This document shows, piece by piece, positions 26,000-36,497 of a stretch of 55,223 nt of DNA. The notes beneath the pieces were generated by a model that was not told the DNA's origin, did no database searches, and saw only the letters and a program-made list of their open reading frames with translations. The first letter of the stretch is position 1. Each line of letters begins with the position of its first letter. Where the stretch lies: NCBI GenBank assembly GCA_902760755.1, contig CACWHK010000012.1:1-55223 (forward strand). Reading direction: 5' to 3'. Origin of the DNA: an uncultured Lachnospiraceae bacterium (GTDB lineage Bacteria > Bacillota > Clostridia > Lachnospirales > Lachnospiraceae). Position numbers and translations under genes: made by a program.

Positions 26000-26785
26000 A
26001 TGAAACGCATCGGATTTATCGGGATCGGAAACATGGGCGAAGCCTTATTTTCGGGCTTCGTTGCAGCAGGAAAGCTGACGCCGGAGCTGGCTTACGCCTA
26101 TACGCCCAACAGGGAAGAGCTGGCAGCGAAGGTAGAGAAGCTGAAGCTAAGTGGGTGTGACACCCTGGAAGCCATGCTGCAGCAGGCAGAAATGATCGTC
26201 ATCGCCTGCAAGCCCGGACAGGTTCTGGAGAATGCAAAGGTGATCCTGGAGAAGACACCGAAGATGCCCGTCATCTGTATCGCTGCAGGCTTCTCCTTAA
26301 AGAAGTTTCAGGAGAACGGCCTGGGAGATCTGGCCGTACAGTGCATCATGCCGAATACACCGGCCCGGATCCGCGACGGCGTAACCCTCTTCGAGCAGGA
26401 AAACAACATGACAGAGGAAGACAACGCCTATGCGAAGGACCTGCTTTCCGCTGTTGGTGCCGTAGAGGTACTTCCCTCGAATCTGATGAAGATCGGCATG
26501 TCCATCACCGGCTGCGGCCCTGCATTTGTGGACCTCTTTATTGAGGCTTATGCAGATGCGGCAGTAAAGTACGGAATCCCCCGTGCTACAGCATACCGCC
26601 TGGTAAGCGGCATGGTTCACGGCTCCTCCGGTCTGCAGATCGCGACCGGCGAGCATCCGGGCGTCCTGAAGGATCAGGTTTGCTCCCCCGGAGGGACAAC
26701 CATCCGCGGCGTAGCAGCCCTTGAGGCATGTGGCTTCCGAAGTGCATGCATAGAGTCAGTGGATGAAATCATGTGCGCGCAGTGA
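26000..26785 (+). CDS. proC: Pyrroline-5-carboxylate reductase
   Basis: A 261-residue cytoplasmic enzyme that reduces pyrroline-5-carboxylate to proline with NAD(P)H. The Rossmann fingerprint IGFIGIGNMGEALFSG is at the N-terminus, followed by VIACKPGQV and the C-terminal dimerisation/catalytic block SPGGTTIRGVAALE. The family length is 260-275, so it is complete. AAAGGAGG lies nine bases before the ATG, right next to a repeat pair. A hairpin follows the stop. Confidence 0.94.
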   Translation: MKRIGFIGIGNMGEALFSGFVAAGKLTPELAYAYTPNREELAAKVEKLKLSGCDTLEAMLQQAEMIVIACKPGQVLENAKVILEKTPKMPVICIAAGFSLKKFQENGLGDLAVQCIMPNTPARIRDGVTLFEQENNMTEEDNAYAKDLLSAVGAVEVLPSNLMKIGMSITGCGPAFVDLFIEAYADAAVKYGIPRATAYRLVSGMVHGSSGLQIATGEHPGVLKDQVCSPGGTTIRGVAALEACGFRSACIESVDEIMCAQ

Positions 26786-26788
26786 TGA

Positions 26789-26842
26789 GCCACGCACATG
26801 CGCGACATCGACGGGCGCAAAGCGCCCGGAGAGGCGCGTGGC
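26789..26842 (+). other. Two-level hairpin between proC and cls
   Basis: Outer arms GCCACGC / GCGTGGC (26789-26795, 26836-26842) enclose the inner hairpin CGGGCGC-AAA-GCGCCCG (26812-26828). No T-tract; it may be an mRNA-stability or leader structure for cls. Confidence 0.45.
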
Positions 26843-26862
26843 ATATATGTAGAAAGATTACC

Positions 26863-28563
26863 ATGAGCGAGAAAAAAAGACCTACAACTAAACGATATAA
26901 GAACCTTCTGTTCGGCCGGGCTCTCCCGGCCGGGCTTTTGATTGGCCTGCAGGTGTTCTGGATCGTTGCGGCGGTTACCCAGTTCGTTATCTACTTCCCG
27001 GTGCTCAACGAGATCATGCGAGCCCTTTCCGTGGTATTCGTGGTGATCCTGCTGAACGACCGCGGCGAGCAGACTGAGTATAAGCTGATCTGGATCATCG
27101 TGGTCCTGCTGTTCCCCATCTTCGGAGCCCCCTTCTACTACCTCTTCGGAAACCGGAAGCCCGGTCGGAACTTCAAGCGCCGGCTGGATGCCTCGGACGT
27201 AAAGTACCACCTGTCCTACTTCCAGGACCGCCGGACCCAGGAGGCCTTTCTGCAGAAGGATGTGCGCGGAGCAGGAACTGCGGATTACATCTTCAATGCC
27301 CAGTTCTTCCCGGTGCATCAGAACACGAAGCTCACCTACTACAGCAGCGGCGAGACCCTGTTGGAAAGCATGATGGAGGCCATCCGGTCCGCGGAGCATT
27401 TTATCTTCCTTGAGTACTTCACCATCGAGGTGGGAGACGTGTGGGAGCCCATGCTGAACCTGCTGATCGAGAAGGCAGAGCAGGGGGTGGAGGTAAACCT
27501 CCTCTACGACGACTTCGGCTGCTCCCAGTACCTGCCGCGGAACTATCATAAGGAGCTGAACAAGATCAGCCCCAACTTCAAATGTCTTAAGTACAACCGC
27601 ATGGTTCCCGTGTTCTCGGTGTTCATGAATAACCGGGATCACCGGAAGATGCTGGTCGTGGACGGATATATCGGCTTCACCGGCGGTATGAACCTGTCAG
27701 ACCGGTACGTGAACATTAACTGCCCCTACGGACGCTGGAAGGACGCGGGTCTTCGCATGGTGGGAGATGCCGTCTGGAATCTTACCCTCATGTTCCTGGA
27801 AATGTGGGAGGCCGTGGATGTGGAGGCCTACCGTCGGAATCAGAAGCGTGCCAAGCTGCTGAAGCGACTGGACCGGAAGGTGGAGCATAACCGGAACACT
27901 GCCCGGACGGAGGAGAAGCTGGCGGAGATGGACGAGACGGAGCAGGAAGCCTTCATGGGCATGATCAACGAGCTGAAGGATTACATGCCCCACCGTTACC
28001 ACGAGATCGTGGAGGGCGAAGCCTTCGTGCAGCCCTACGGCGACGAACCCTTTGACGACGTCCTCCTTTCGGAGAATGTATATATCGAGCTGATCAACCA
28101 GGCAAAGCGGCGGCTTTATATCTTCACACCATATCTCATCATGAGTGATGAGCTGACCCGGGCCCTCTGTATCGCAGCCAAGCGCGGCGTGGATGTGCGG
28201 GTCGTGGTGCCGGGCATCCCGGATAAGAAGATGGTGTACCGTCTGACCAAAGCCTCCTTCCCGCATCTGAAGGAGCACGGCATCCGGATCTACACCTACA
28301 CCCCGGGCTTCCTGCACTCCAAGTGCATGCTCTGCGACGCGGATAAGGGCGTGGTCGGAACCGTCAACCTGGATTACCGGAGCCTGTTCCTCCACTTCGA
28401 GGATGCAGTCTTCTTCTCGGATGCACACGCAGCCAGCGCGCTGTACCGCGACTTTAAATCCACATTTCCGCTGTGTCACGAAGTGACCGCGGAGGATATG
28501 AAGAAGGGGCTCGGAGGACAGATCCTGGATTCCCTGCTTCGGGTCATCGCGCCCCTCCTTTAA
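26863..28563 (+). CDS. cls: Cardiolipin synthase
   Basis: A 566-residue membrane enzyme of the phospholipase D superfamily that joins two phosphatidylglycerol molecules. Two N-terminal spans (ALPAGLLIGLQVFWIVAAV; LIWIIVVLLFPIFGAPFYYLF) precede two HKD motifs: HRKMLVVDGYIGFTGGMNLSD and HSKCMLCDADKGVVGTVNLDYRS. Residues around 340-395 contain a charged insert between the two halves. The frame is open to 26773 over the end of proC, but the segment encoded there is not Cls-like; the ATG at 26863 has only a weak site (AGAAAG), so the start is less certain than the identity. Confidence 0.9.
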   Translation: MSEKKRPTTKRYKNLLFGRALPAGLLIGLQVFWIVAAVTQFVIYFPVLNEIMRALSVVFVVILLNDRGEQTEYKLIWIIVVLLFPIFGAPFYYLFGNRKPGRNFKRRLDASDVKYHLSYFQDRRTQEAFLQKDVRGAGTADYIFNAQFFPVHQNTKLTYYSSGETLLESMMEAIRSAEHFIFLEYFTIEVGDVWEPMLNLLIEKAEQGVEVNLLYDDFGCSQYLPRNYHKELNKISPNFKCLKYNRMVPVFSVFMNNRDHRKMLVVDGYIGFTGGMNLSDRYVNINCPYGRWKDAGLRMVGDAVWNLTLMFLEMWEAVDVEAYRRNQKRAKLLKRLDRKVEHNRNTARTEEKLAEMDETEQEAFMGMINELKDYMPHRYHEIVEGEAFVQPYGDEPFDDVLLSENVYIELINQAKRRLYIFTPYLIMSDELTRALCIAAKRGVDVRVVVPGIPDKKMVYRLTKASFPHLKEHGIRIYTYTPGFLHSKCMLCDADKGVVGTVNLDYRSLFLHFEDAVFFSDAHAASALYRDFKSTFPLCHEVTAEDMKKGLGGQILDSLLRVIAPLL

Positions 28564-28605
28564 TCCGGGCTTTCGTTAAATATAATTGATAATCGCTGCA
28601 ATCCC

Positions 28606-28634
28606 TTGCAAGGGGGAGGTGGGTGTGGTACCAT
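28606..28634 (+). promoter_or_regulatory. ftsH promoter
   Basis: -35 TTGCAA (28606-28611), 17-bp spacer, -10 TACCAT (28629-28634). The expected start site falls at about 28641, inside the CIRCE element. Confidence 0.5.
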
Positions 28635-28639
28635 CTCGA

Positions 28640-28666
28640 TTAGCACTTTAAGGGTTAGAGTGCTAA
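28640..28666 (+). promoter_or_regulatory. CIRCE element (HrcA operator)
   Basis: TTAGCACTT-N9-GAGTGCTAA, differing from the CIRCE consensus (TTAGCACTC-N9-GAGTGCTAA) at one position. It covers the expected ftsH start site, so HrcA should repress ftsH until heat stress. Confidence 0.92.
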
Positions 28667-28689
28667 TACTGGCAGCAGGAGGCATAAAC

Positions 28690-30541
<1,852 letters not shown>

Positions 30542-30543
<2 letters not shown>

Positions 30544-30582
30544 CATGCCATCCTGAACCACCGCAGGTGGTGAAGGATCCCA
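30542..30582 (+). repeat. Family 1 repeat after ftsH
   Basis: CCATCCTGAACCACC-GCA-GGTGGTGAAGGATCC: outer ATCCT/AGGAT and inner ACCACC/GGTGGT arms. It begins within the ftsH stop codon and lies before gltA. Confidence 0.7.
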
Positions 30583-30615
30583 TCACTCGAATAGAGCTAT
30601 ACAGGGGGAAGTAAC

Positions 30616-31977
30616 ATGAATGTGAAGGAATTTTCGAAGCTGTATGAGCCCGTCTGCTATGCGGCAGATGAGGTGGACGAGAATCTCTATGAGCAGTACG
30701 GCGTGAAGCGGGGGCTTCGCGACAAGAACGGCAAGGGCGTGCTCACCGGAGTGACGAACATCTCCAAGATCGTCTCCTCCCGCATGGAGGGAGACCGGGA
30801 GGTGCAGTGCGACGGCCAGCTCTGGTATCGCGGCTACAACGTGATCGACATGGTGAACGACTTCGGCTTCAAGCGCTTCGGCTTTGAGGAGGTGGCATAC
30901 CTGCTGCTGTTCGGAGAGCTTCCGACGGATGACGAGCTGATCGACTTTAAGCAGGTGCTGGGCTCCCTTCGGACCCTGCCCACCAACTTCACCAGAGATG
31001 TCATCATGAAGGCTCCCAGCCATGACATCATGAATTCCATGACGAAATCGGTCCTGACGCTGTCCGCCTATGACGACAACGTTTCGGACCTGTCCATACC
31101 CAACGTGCTGGAGCAGTGCCTCAGGCTGATCAGCGAGTTCCCCATGCTGGCGGTGTATGGATACAACGCATACAATCACTATGAGCGGGATGAGAGTATG
31201 TTCATCCATTTCCCGGATCCCAACATTTCCACCGCAGAGAATATCCTGCGACTGCTGCGTCCCAATAAGGAGTATACGCAGCTGGAGGCCCAGGTGCTGG
31301 ATGCGGCACTGGTGCTGCATGCGGAGCACGGCGGAGGCAACAACTCCACCTTCACCACCCGCGTGGTTTCCTCGGCGGGATCGGACACCTACTCGGTTAT
31401 GGCAGCGGCGCTTTCCTCCCTGAAGGGACCGAAGCACGGCGGGGCCAACCTGAAGGTGATGCAGATGATGGAGGATATCCGGGCGCACGTGCCGGATTAC
31501 AACGATAAGGACCGTCTCAGGGACTACCTGGCGAAGATCGTGGACCGTCAGGCCTTCGACCGCGCGGGTCTGATCTACGGTATGGGCCACGCCATCTATT
31601 CCGTATCGGATCCCCGGGCCAGAGTCTTCCGCGGCTTCGTGGAGAAGCTGGCTGCGGAGAAGCATCTGGAGAAGGAATTCGGACTCTATGCGGCCATCGA
31701 AACCATGGCACCGGAGATCATCGCCGAAAAGCGAAAAATCTACAAAGGTGTCAGCGCAAATGTGGACTTTTTCAGCGGTTTCGTGTATAGTATGCTTGGA
31801 ATCCCGATCGAGCTTTACACCCCGATCTTTGCGATCGCGCGTATCGTAGGCTGGTCGGCACATAGAATCGAGGAACTCATCAATGTGGACAAGATTATAC
31901 GACCTGCTTATCGGTCCGTCATGGCAGAGAGAGAATATGCCCCCTACGCGTTACGCAGCCCCCATACCGCCGACTGA
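30616..31977 (+). CDS. gltA: Citrate synthase
   Basis: A 453-residue enzyme that condenses acetyl-CoA and oxaloacetate to citrate. Catalytic and binding blocks: HAEHGGGNNSTFTTR (H235, H238), SLKGPKHGGANLKVM (H274), YGMGHAIYSVSDPRA, and the catalytic Asp in SANVDFFSGFVY. The C-terminus EELINVDKIIRPAYR fits the family. GGGGGAAG lies seven bases before the ATG. Its last 95 bp overlap the proposed start of the AAA+ gene in another frame. With the aconitase-family gene at 40090 it could supply 2-oxoglutarate for glutamate synthesis. Confidence 0.94.
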   Translation: MNVKEFSKLYEPVCYAADEVDENLYEQYGVKRGLRDKNGKGVLTGVTNISKIVSSRMEGDREVQCDGQLWYRGYNVIDMVNDFGFKRFGFEEVAYLLLFGELPTDDELIDFKQVLGSLRTLPTNFTRDVIMKAPSHDIMNSMTKSVLTLSAYDDNVSDLSIPNVLEQCLRLISEFPMLAVYGYNAYNHYERDESMFIHFPDPNISTAENILRLLRPNKEYTQLEAQVLDAALVLHAEHGGGNNSTFTTRVVSSAGSDTYSVMAAALSSLKGPKHGGANLKVMQMMEDIRAHVPDYNDKDRLRDYLAKIVDRQAFDRAGLIYGMGHAIYSVSDPRARVFRGFVEKLAAEKHLEKEFGLYAAIETMAPEIIAEKRKIYKGVSANVDFFSGFVYSMLGIPIELYTPIFAIARIVGWSAHRIEELINVDKIIRPAYRSVMAEREYAPYALRSPHTAD

Positions 31978-33547
31978 TTTCGGCCCGGGGTACATGATCA
32001 GCTGCTGTTTTTCGTATGCCGATGAGATCGCTCATAAAAAGAACGGAACCTATCCCGAGGATGCGGCCATCACACTTCGCGAGCTGCTGAAGTATGATAT
32101 GCTTGTCTTTCTCGGGTATCTCTATGATGAGAAAAGTGCGGAGCCGGTACGGCAGGTGGCATTTATCAACGAGATCCTGCAGCTTCGCCTGACGCCGGAG
32201 CAGTTTCTGCAGTTCCGGAAGGAGAACAGTCTGGACCCGGCGCTGTTGTCGAAGGTGCCGGATTCTCTGAAATATTTTGTAAAGGATGATCTGATGCCCT
32301 CCTCCCGTCGCTCGGACACGGGGGTCTCCATCTCCAGATTCATCGTGAACAGTTACCGGGATCTGGGACTGGCATTCATTGCATTTGCGGGAGTAAGCGA
32401 AGAGGAGTCGCGGAAGATCACCACCTATATCAACGTACTGAACGACTATCTGAAGGCCTACGCCCTCTACGATACCAAGGATCCGCTCCGCATGGGGCTG
32501 AAGGGCCAGGCGGATTACGGCATGCCGAAGCGGTTCACGCCTCCGAAGCCGAGGCCGGACGCAAATGTGGATATGACCGTTGCAGCCTCCTACTTCACGG
32601 ATGATCCCGTTCCGAAGAAGGCTGACCCGCGGCAAAGCTACGGCGGGGTGCAGGCGGAGGAGAGGACCTCGAAGAAGGCCATCGCCGAACAAAGGCGTGT
32701 TGAGAAGACCGAAGAGGAAGCGCCGGAGCCGGTACAGACCTCCGTGGAGCAGCTTCTGGAGGAGCTGGATGAGCTGATCGGTCTGGAAGGCGTAAAGAAG
32801 AGCCTGAACAACCTGATCAACGTGATCCGCGTCCGGAAGATGCGGGAGAAGATGGGCTTGAAGCAGCCGGATATGTCGCTGCACCTTGTATTCTCGGGGA
32901 ATCCCGGAACCGGTAAGACCACCGTGGCGCGACTTCTGGCCAAGATCTACAAGTCTCTCGGTGTTGTGAGCAAGGGACAGCTGATCGAGGTGGACCGTGC
33001 AGGTCTGGTGGAAGGATATGTTGGTCAGACTGCGCAGAAGACCAACGAAGTGATCGACAGTGCTCTGGGCGGAGTGCTCTTTATCGATGAGGCCTACACC
33101 CTCACCAACAAGAAGGAGTCCGGGGATTTCGGACAGGAGGCGGTGGATACCCTCCTGAAGCGGATGGAGGATGACCGGAAGGACTTTATCGTCATCGTTG
33201 CAGGCTATACCGAGCCCATGGAGGAATTCCTCCAGTCGAACCCGGGGCTTCGTTCCCGTTTCAACAAGTTTATCGACTTCGCGGACTACTCGTCCGAGGA
33301 GCTCTATGATATCTTCATCTCCATGTGCCACCGGCAGGATTTCCACCTGACGGAGGATGCAGACGCCTACGTGAAGGAGTACTTCTCCAAGCTGGTGTGC
33401 GAGAAGGAGGAGCACTTCGCCAATGCGCGTGAGGTCCGCAACTTCTTCGAACGCTGCATCGAGCGCCAGGCCAACCGCCTCGTAACCGCAGGAGATATCG
33501 ATATGAAGCTGATCACCACATTTACGAAGGAAGATCTGACCGAATAA
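31883..33547 (+). CDS. AAA+ ATPase, SpoVK/CbbX type
   Basis: A 554-residue protein. The C-terminal AAA+ module (from about residue 290) has GLEGVKKSLNNLINVI, Walker A FSGNPGTGKTTVARLL, the pore-loop region GYVGQTAQKT, Walker B VLFIDEAYTL and sensor/arginine-finger block SNPGLRSRFNKFIDF, as in SpoVK and the Rubisco-activase-like CbbX. The N-terminal 270 residues are not recognised and end in a charged linker. The start at 31883 has GAGGAA seven bases upstream but overlaps gltA by 95 bp; ATG at 31937 or 31995 are alternatives without good sites. Substrate unknown; SpoVK relatives act in sporulation. Confidence 0.82.
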   Translation: MWTRLYDLLIGPSWQRENMPPTRYAAPIPPTDFGPGYMISCCFSYADEIAHKKNGTYPEDAAITLRELLKYDMLVFLGYLYDEKSAEPVRQVAFINEILQLRLTPEQFLQFRKENSLDPALLSKVPDSLKYFVKDDLMPSSRRSDTGVSISRFIVNSYRDLGLAFIAFAGVSEEESRKITTYINVLNDYLKAYALYDTKDPLRMGLKGQADYGMPKRFTPPKPRPDANVDMTVAASYFTDDPVPKKADPRQSYGGVQAEERTSKKAIAEQRRVEKTEEEAPEPVQTSVEQLLEELDELIGLEGVKKSLNNLINVIRVRKMREKMGLKQPDMSLHLVFSGNPGTGKTTVARLLAKIYKSLGVVSKGQLIEVDRAGLVEGYVGQTAQKTNEVIDSALGGVLFIDEAYTLTNKKESGDFGQEAVDTLLKRMEDDRKDFIVIVAGYTEPMEEFLQSNPGLRSRFNKFIDFADYSSEELYDIFISMCHRQDFHLTEDADAYVKEYFSKLVCEKEEHFANAREVRNFFERCIERQANRLVTAGDIDMKLITTFTKEDLTE

Positions 33548-33601
33548 AACACATGCCGTATGGTGTGCCAGTGAAATGTCACGCCATACGGCATGTGTTT
33601 T
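33546..33601 (+). terminator. Strong terminator after the AAA+ gene
   Basis: Near-perfect 22-bp stem (AAAACACATGCCGTATGG...CCATACGGCATGTGTTTT) starting in the stop codon region, with flanking A and T tracts. Confidence 0.9.
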
Positions 33602-33848
33602 TACTTTTGTCTTGCACGCAGAATGGAATTGATATATATTCGTCTTGCGAGCAGAACAGAAATGGTAGCAAATCGTTTTGTATGATGACTTTCGTGTAAG
33701 TGCCATTCCTGCATGGAAGTGGTTGCTGCAAAAAAAATGAACCTTTTCCCGGCTCATGAAAAAAAATAAGTGAATGAACCGCTCACCGGCTGAACGGAGA
33801 GAATCAGCTAATCAATAGCAGAAAAGTCCGGATTTATTAGCCGTTTGA
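33602..33848. other. Non-coding gap, no gene found
   Basis: About 250 bp without a convincing reading frame or RNA gene. It is AT-richer than its surroundings, with A-runs at 33731-33739 and 33763-33770. I see nothing assignable. The GC-rich repeats at 33849 follow. Confidence 0.5.
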
Positions 33849-33953
33849 CGCTCGGCGTCGTGCGCTACGCGCACACGCGATTCGTCTGTCGCGGTTGCGC
33901 GCCACCTCTCGCTCGGCGTCGTGCGCTTCGCGCACACGCGATTCGTCTGTCGC
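33849..33953. repeat. Two 44-bp GC-rich direct repeats
   Basis: Copies at 33849-33892 and 33910-33953 differ at one base. Each holds the palindrome GTGCGC-NN-CGCGCAC and GACG/CGTC-like arms; the second also forms CGATTCG...CGAATCG with the bases that follow. The period is 61 bp. Confidence 0.8.
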
Positions 33954-33966
33954 CGAATCGCTTCCG

Positions 33967-34022
33967 AATAATAAAAGGGTATGACGTTTCATGCAAGCAT
34001 GACGTCATACCCTTTTATTATT
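33967..34022. terminator. Terminator of the por operon
   Basis: Perfect 21-bp stem (33967-33987 with 34002-34022; core AAAAGGGTATGACGT) with an inner CATG/CATG hairpin. It follows porB on the minus strand and is symmetric. Confidence 0.9.
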
Positions 34023-34048
34023 CTACGCCGATCTGGCTCGTCACTCGA

Positions 34049-34981
34049 TCACATCGCGGTCATATACAGCAGGTCTTCCCAGCGTTTGTCGACTTCAGCC
34101 TGGAACTGCTCGATCAGGTGCTCGTTGCCGGGCTTGAACAGGTGCTTGAACCGTCCCTGTGCACGCAGGAAGTCCTCGATCGGAAGCTTCTTCTTCGGCT
34201 CGTAGTTTAAGATCCACTTACCCTCGACCACTTCGAAGAGCGGCCAGTAGCAGGTGTCGATGGCCAGCTTGCAGATCTCTGCGATGTCCGCTGCGTCATA
34301 GCGCCAGCCACGGGGGCACGGAGCCATCACGTTCAGGAATGCAGCACCCGGCGTGTAGATGGCCTTCTCCGCCTTCTCATACAGGTCCTTCATCATGGGA
34401 GTGAAGGTGGACTGAGCCACATAAGGCACGTTGTGGGCTGCGATAATCTTCGCCAGATCCTTCCGGCTCTGCAGCTTTCCGTCGGAAGCACTGCCCACCG
34501 GAGTTGTGGTGGTATCTGCATACATGGGTGTTGCGGAGGAACGCTGGATACCCGTGTTCATGTAAGCTCCGTTGTCGTAGCAGACATAGACCATATCGTG
34601 GCCACGCTCCATGGCACCGGAGAGGGACTGGATACCGATATCATAAGTGCCGCCGTCACCACCGAAGGTGATGAACTTGTAGGTATCATCGATGCGTCCC
34701 CGCTTCTTTAAGGCATTATAGGCTGTTTCCACGCCGGAAAGAGTAGCGCCGGCGCAGGCAAATGCATTGTGGATGTAACTGTCCTCATAGGATGTATAGG
34801 GATACATGAAGGAGGAAACCTCCAGACATCCCGTGGCATTTCCGATCACGGCATGATCCTCGGGCTTTAAGGCACGGAGTACGGTACGAACCGCAATTCC
34901 TGCGCCGCAGCCGGCACAGAGCCGGTGGCCGGGAGCAAGACGCTCGGGCTTATTCATAACTTCTTTAAACTTGAATGGCAT
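34049..34981 (-). CDS. porB: 2-oxoacid:ferredoxin oxidoreductase, beta subunit
   Basis: A 310-residue thiamine-diphosphate subunit. The TPP motif is GGDGGTYDIGIQSLSGAMERG ending in CYDN, and the cluster cysteines start with LCAGCGAG. APCPRGW is a conserved block of pyruvate enzymes. It is the last gene of the four-gene operon porC-porD-porA-porB, whose products oxidise a 2-oxoacid to acyl-CoA and CO2 and pass electrons to ferredoxin. Pyruvate is the most likely substrate from the subunit layout, but 2-oxoisovalerate cannot be excluded. GGAGGAG precedes the ATG. Confidence 0.88.
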   Translation of the reverse strand: MPFKFKEVMNKPERLAPGHRLCAGCGAGIAVRTVLRALKPEDHAVIGNATGCLEVSSFMYPYTSYEDSYIHNAFACAGATLSGVETAYNALKKRGRIDDTYKFITFGGDGGTYDIGIQSLSGAMERGHDMVYVCYDNGAYMNTGIQRSSATPMYADTTTTPVGSASDGKLQSRKDLAKIIAAHNVPYVAQSTFTPMMKDLYEKAEKAIYTPGAAFLNVMAPCPRGWRYDAADIAEICKLAIDTCYWPLFEVVEGKWILNYEPKKKLPIEDFLRAQGRFKHLFKPGNEHLIEQFQAEVDKRWEDLLYMTAM

Positions 34982-34996
34982 GGCGTTTCTCCTCCC

Positions 34997-36181
34997 TTAC
35001 TTTCTGAGTCCGATATACTGGAACTGCTCTACGGACTTGCCGTCCTTCACGATACCAAGCAGATCCTCGTAGACGTCGATGGCTGACTGGTCGGTAAAGT
35101 CCCGGCCTGCCAGACCGTAGAAGTAGTTGATTGCAGGGATGGTAACACCGGCATCCAGCATGGCAGCCTTCAGCTCGGAGCCAAGAGGCCCGCCGCAGCC
35201 GCTGAAGCTCTCGGCACGGTCCAGGATCGCAACGGCAGAGCACTTGGAAAGTGCAGCAGCCAGCTCCTCTCCCGGGAACGGACGGAAGACACGAACCTTG
35301 ATCATACCGGCCTTCACACCCTTCTCACGCAGGATATCCACGGCATTCTTGGTATTTCCGGAAGCGGAACCCATGATGACGATGGCTACCTCCGCATCCT
35401 CCATGCGATACTCCTCGAAGAGGCCGTACTTCCGGCCGGAGATCTTCTCGAAGCGCTCGCACACCTCCAGGATCACTTCCTTCGCCTTCTTCATGGCGAG
35501 ACGCTGGTTCATTTTCGTCTCCATATAGAAGGGAGAATTTGCATAAGGACCGATGGCCATGGGCATGTCAGCGTTGAGAAGGAAGTTCTCCGGCTCGTAA
35601 ATGCCGACAAAATCCCGGACCGTCTCGGTATCCATGGTTTCGATATTCATAACCGCGTGACTTGTGATAAAGCCGTCCTGGCACACCATCATCGGAAGCA
35701 TGACATCCGGATGCTCGGTGACGGGATAAGCCATGATGAAGTTATCATAGGCCTCCTGGTTGGTCTCGGCGTAGATCTGGATCCATCCGGAATCCCGGGC
35801 ACCCATGGTGTCGGAGTGGTCGCAGTTGATGTTGATGGGGCCCGTCAGCGCACGGTTTACCGCGCAGAGCACCAGAGGCAGCCGGTCAGAGGCTGCGATG
35901 TAAAGCTCCTCCCACATGAAGGCCAGACCGCAGGACGAGGTAGCCGTCAGGGCTCTTGCACCTGCTGCGGATGCACCGATGGCAGCGGACATGGAGCTAT
36001 GCTCCGACTCCACCGGAATAAACTCGGTATCGATCTCACCGTTGGCGATGAAGGTAGACACCATCTGCGGGATCTCCGTGGACGGTGTGATCGGAAATGC
36101 AGGCATAACGTCCGGATTTACCTGCTTGATCGCGAGGGCAACGGCTTCATTTCCGGACATACGGTCTCTTTTGCCAGCCAT
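34997..36181 (-). CDS. porA: 2-oxoacid:ferredoxin oxidoreductase, alpha subunit
   Basis: A 394-residue subunit that binds TPP pyrimidine and the oxoacid. The N-terminal block AFPITPSTEIPQ and VESEHSSMSAAIGASAAGARALTATSS are hallmarks of PorA. TGPININCDHSD and the later IVIMGSASGNTKNAVDILRE / VFRPFPGEEL define the remaining domains. It lies 15 bp before porB and one base after porD, and the GGAGGG ribosome site overlaps the 3' end of porD. Confidence 0.9.
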   Translation of the reverse strand: MAGKRDRMSGNEAVALAIKQVNPDVMPAFPITPSTEIPQMVSTFIANGEIDTEFIPVESEHSSMSAAIGASAAGARALTATSSCGLAFMWEELYIAASDRLPLVLCAVNRALTGPININCDHSDTMGARDSGWIQIYAETNQEAYDNFIMAYPVTEHPDVMLPMMVCQDGFITSHAVMNIETMDTETVRDFVGIYEPENFLLNADMPMAIGPYANSPFYMETKMNQRLAMKKAKEVILEVCERFEKISGRKYGLFEEYRMEDAEVAIVIMGSASGNTKNAVDILREKGVKAGMIKVRVFRPFPGEELAAALSKCSAVAILDRAESFSGCGGPLGSELKAAMLDAGVTIPAINYFYGLAGRDFTDQSAIDVYEDLLGIVKDGKSVEQFQYIGLRK

Positions 36182-36182
36182 A

Positions 36183-36497
36183 TTACAGTCCCTCCTTCAT
36201 ATTGATCGCCTTGAAGCTGCAGATCTTTGCGCAGATACCGCAGCCCTTGCAGTGGTCATAGTCAAAATCCTGACGCTTCCCGTCCACCACTGGAATACAG
36301 CTGTCCGGGCACATGGGAGCGCAGAGAAGACACTGGGCACATTTCTCCCAGTTCATCACCGGCGTCTGGGTTCTCCACTCACCGGTCTTAAACTCCTTGG
36401 ATCCGCCACCGCCGTAGATCTGGTTGCCCAGAGTCATGTCGGTATAGGGAGCGGTCTCATTTACCTTACTGATATCGGTTCTTTCCTTGTTCGCCAT
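36183..36497 (-). CDS. porD: 2-oxoacid:ferredoxin oxidoreductase, delta (ferredoxin) subunit
   Basis: A 104-residue subunit with two [4Fe-4S] sites: CAQCLLCAPMCP and CKGCGICAKIC. It carries electrons from the TPP/cluster core to external ferredoxin. The N-terminal 45 residues (TDMTLGNQIYGGGGSKEFKTGEWR) match PorD of four-subunit enzymes. Its start codon shares a base with the porC stop (TAATG), so the two are coupled in translation. Confidence 0.92.
   Translation of the reverse strand: MANKERTDISKVNETAPYTDMTLGNQIYGGGGSKEFKTGEWRTQTPVMNWEKCAQCLLCAPMCPDSCIPVVDGKRQDFDYDHCKGCGICAKICSFKAINMKEGL

Noticed and set aside
26773-26862. N-terminal extension of cardiolipin synthase inside proC
   Set aside because: The extension encodes low-complexity Arg/His sequence through a hairpin and is not Cls-like.
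28606-28689. Upstream TTG start extending FtsH by 28 residues
   Set aside because: It would translate the promoter and CIRCE element; ATG 28690 has AGGAGG at ideal distance.
31919-33757. 612-residue minus-strand frame over the AAA+ gene
   Set aside because: Antisense shadow; the plus strand has all AAA+ motifs.
33845-34210. Plus-strand frame through the GC-rich repeats
   Set aside because: It runs through repeats, a terminator and into porB antisense; no ribosome site or homology.
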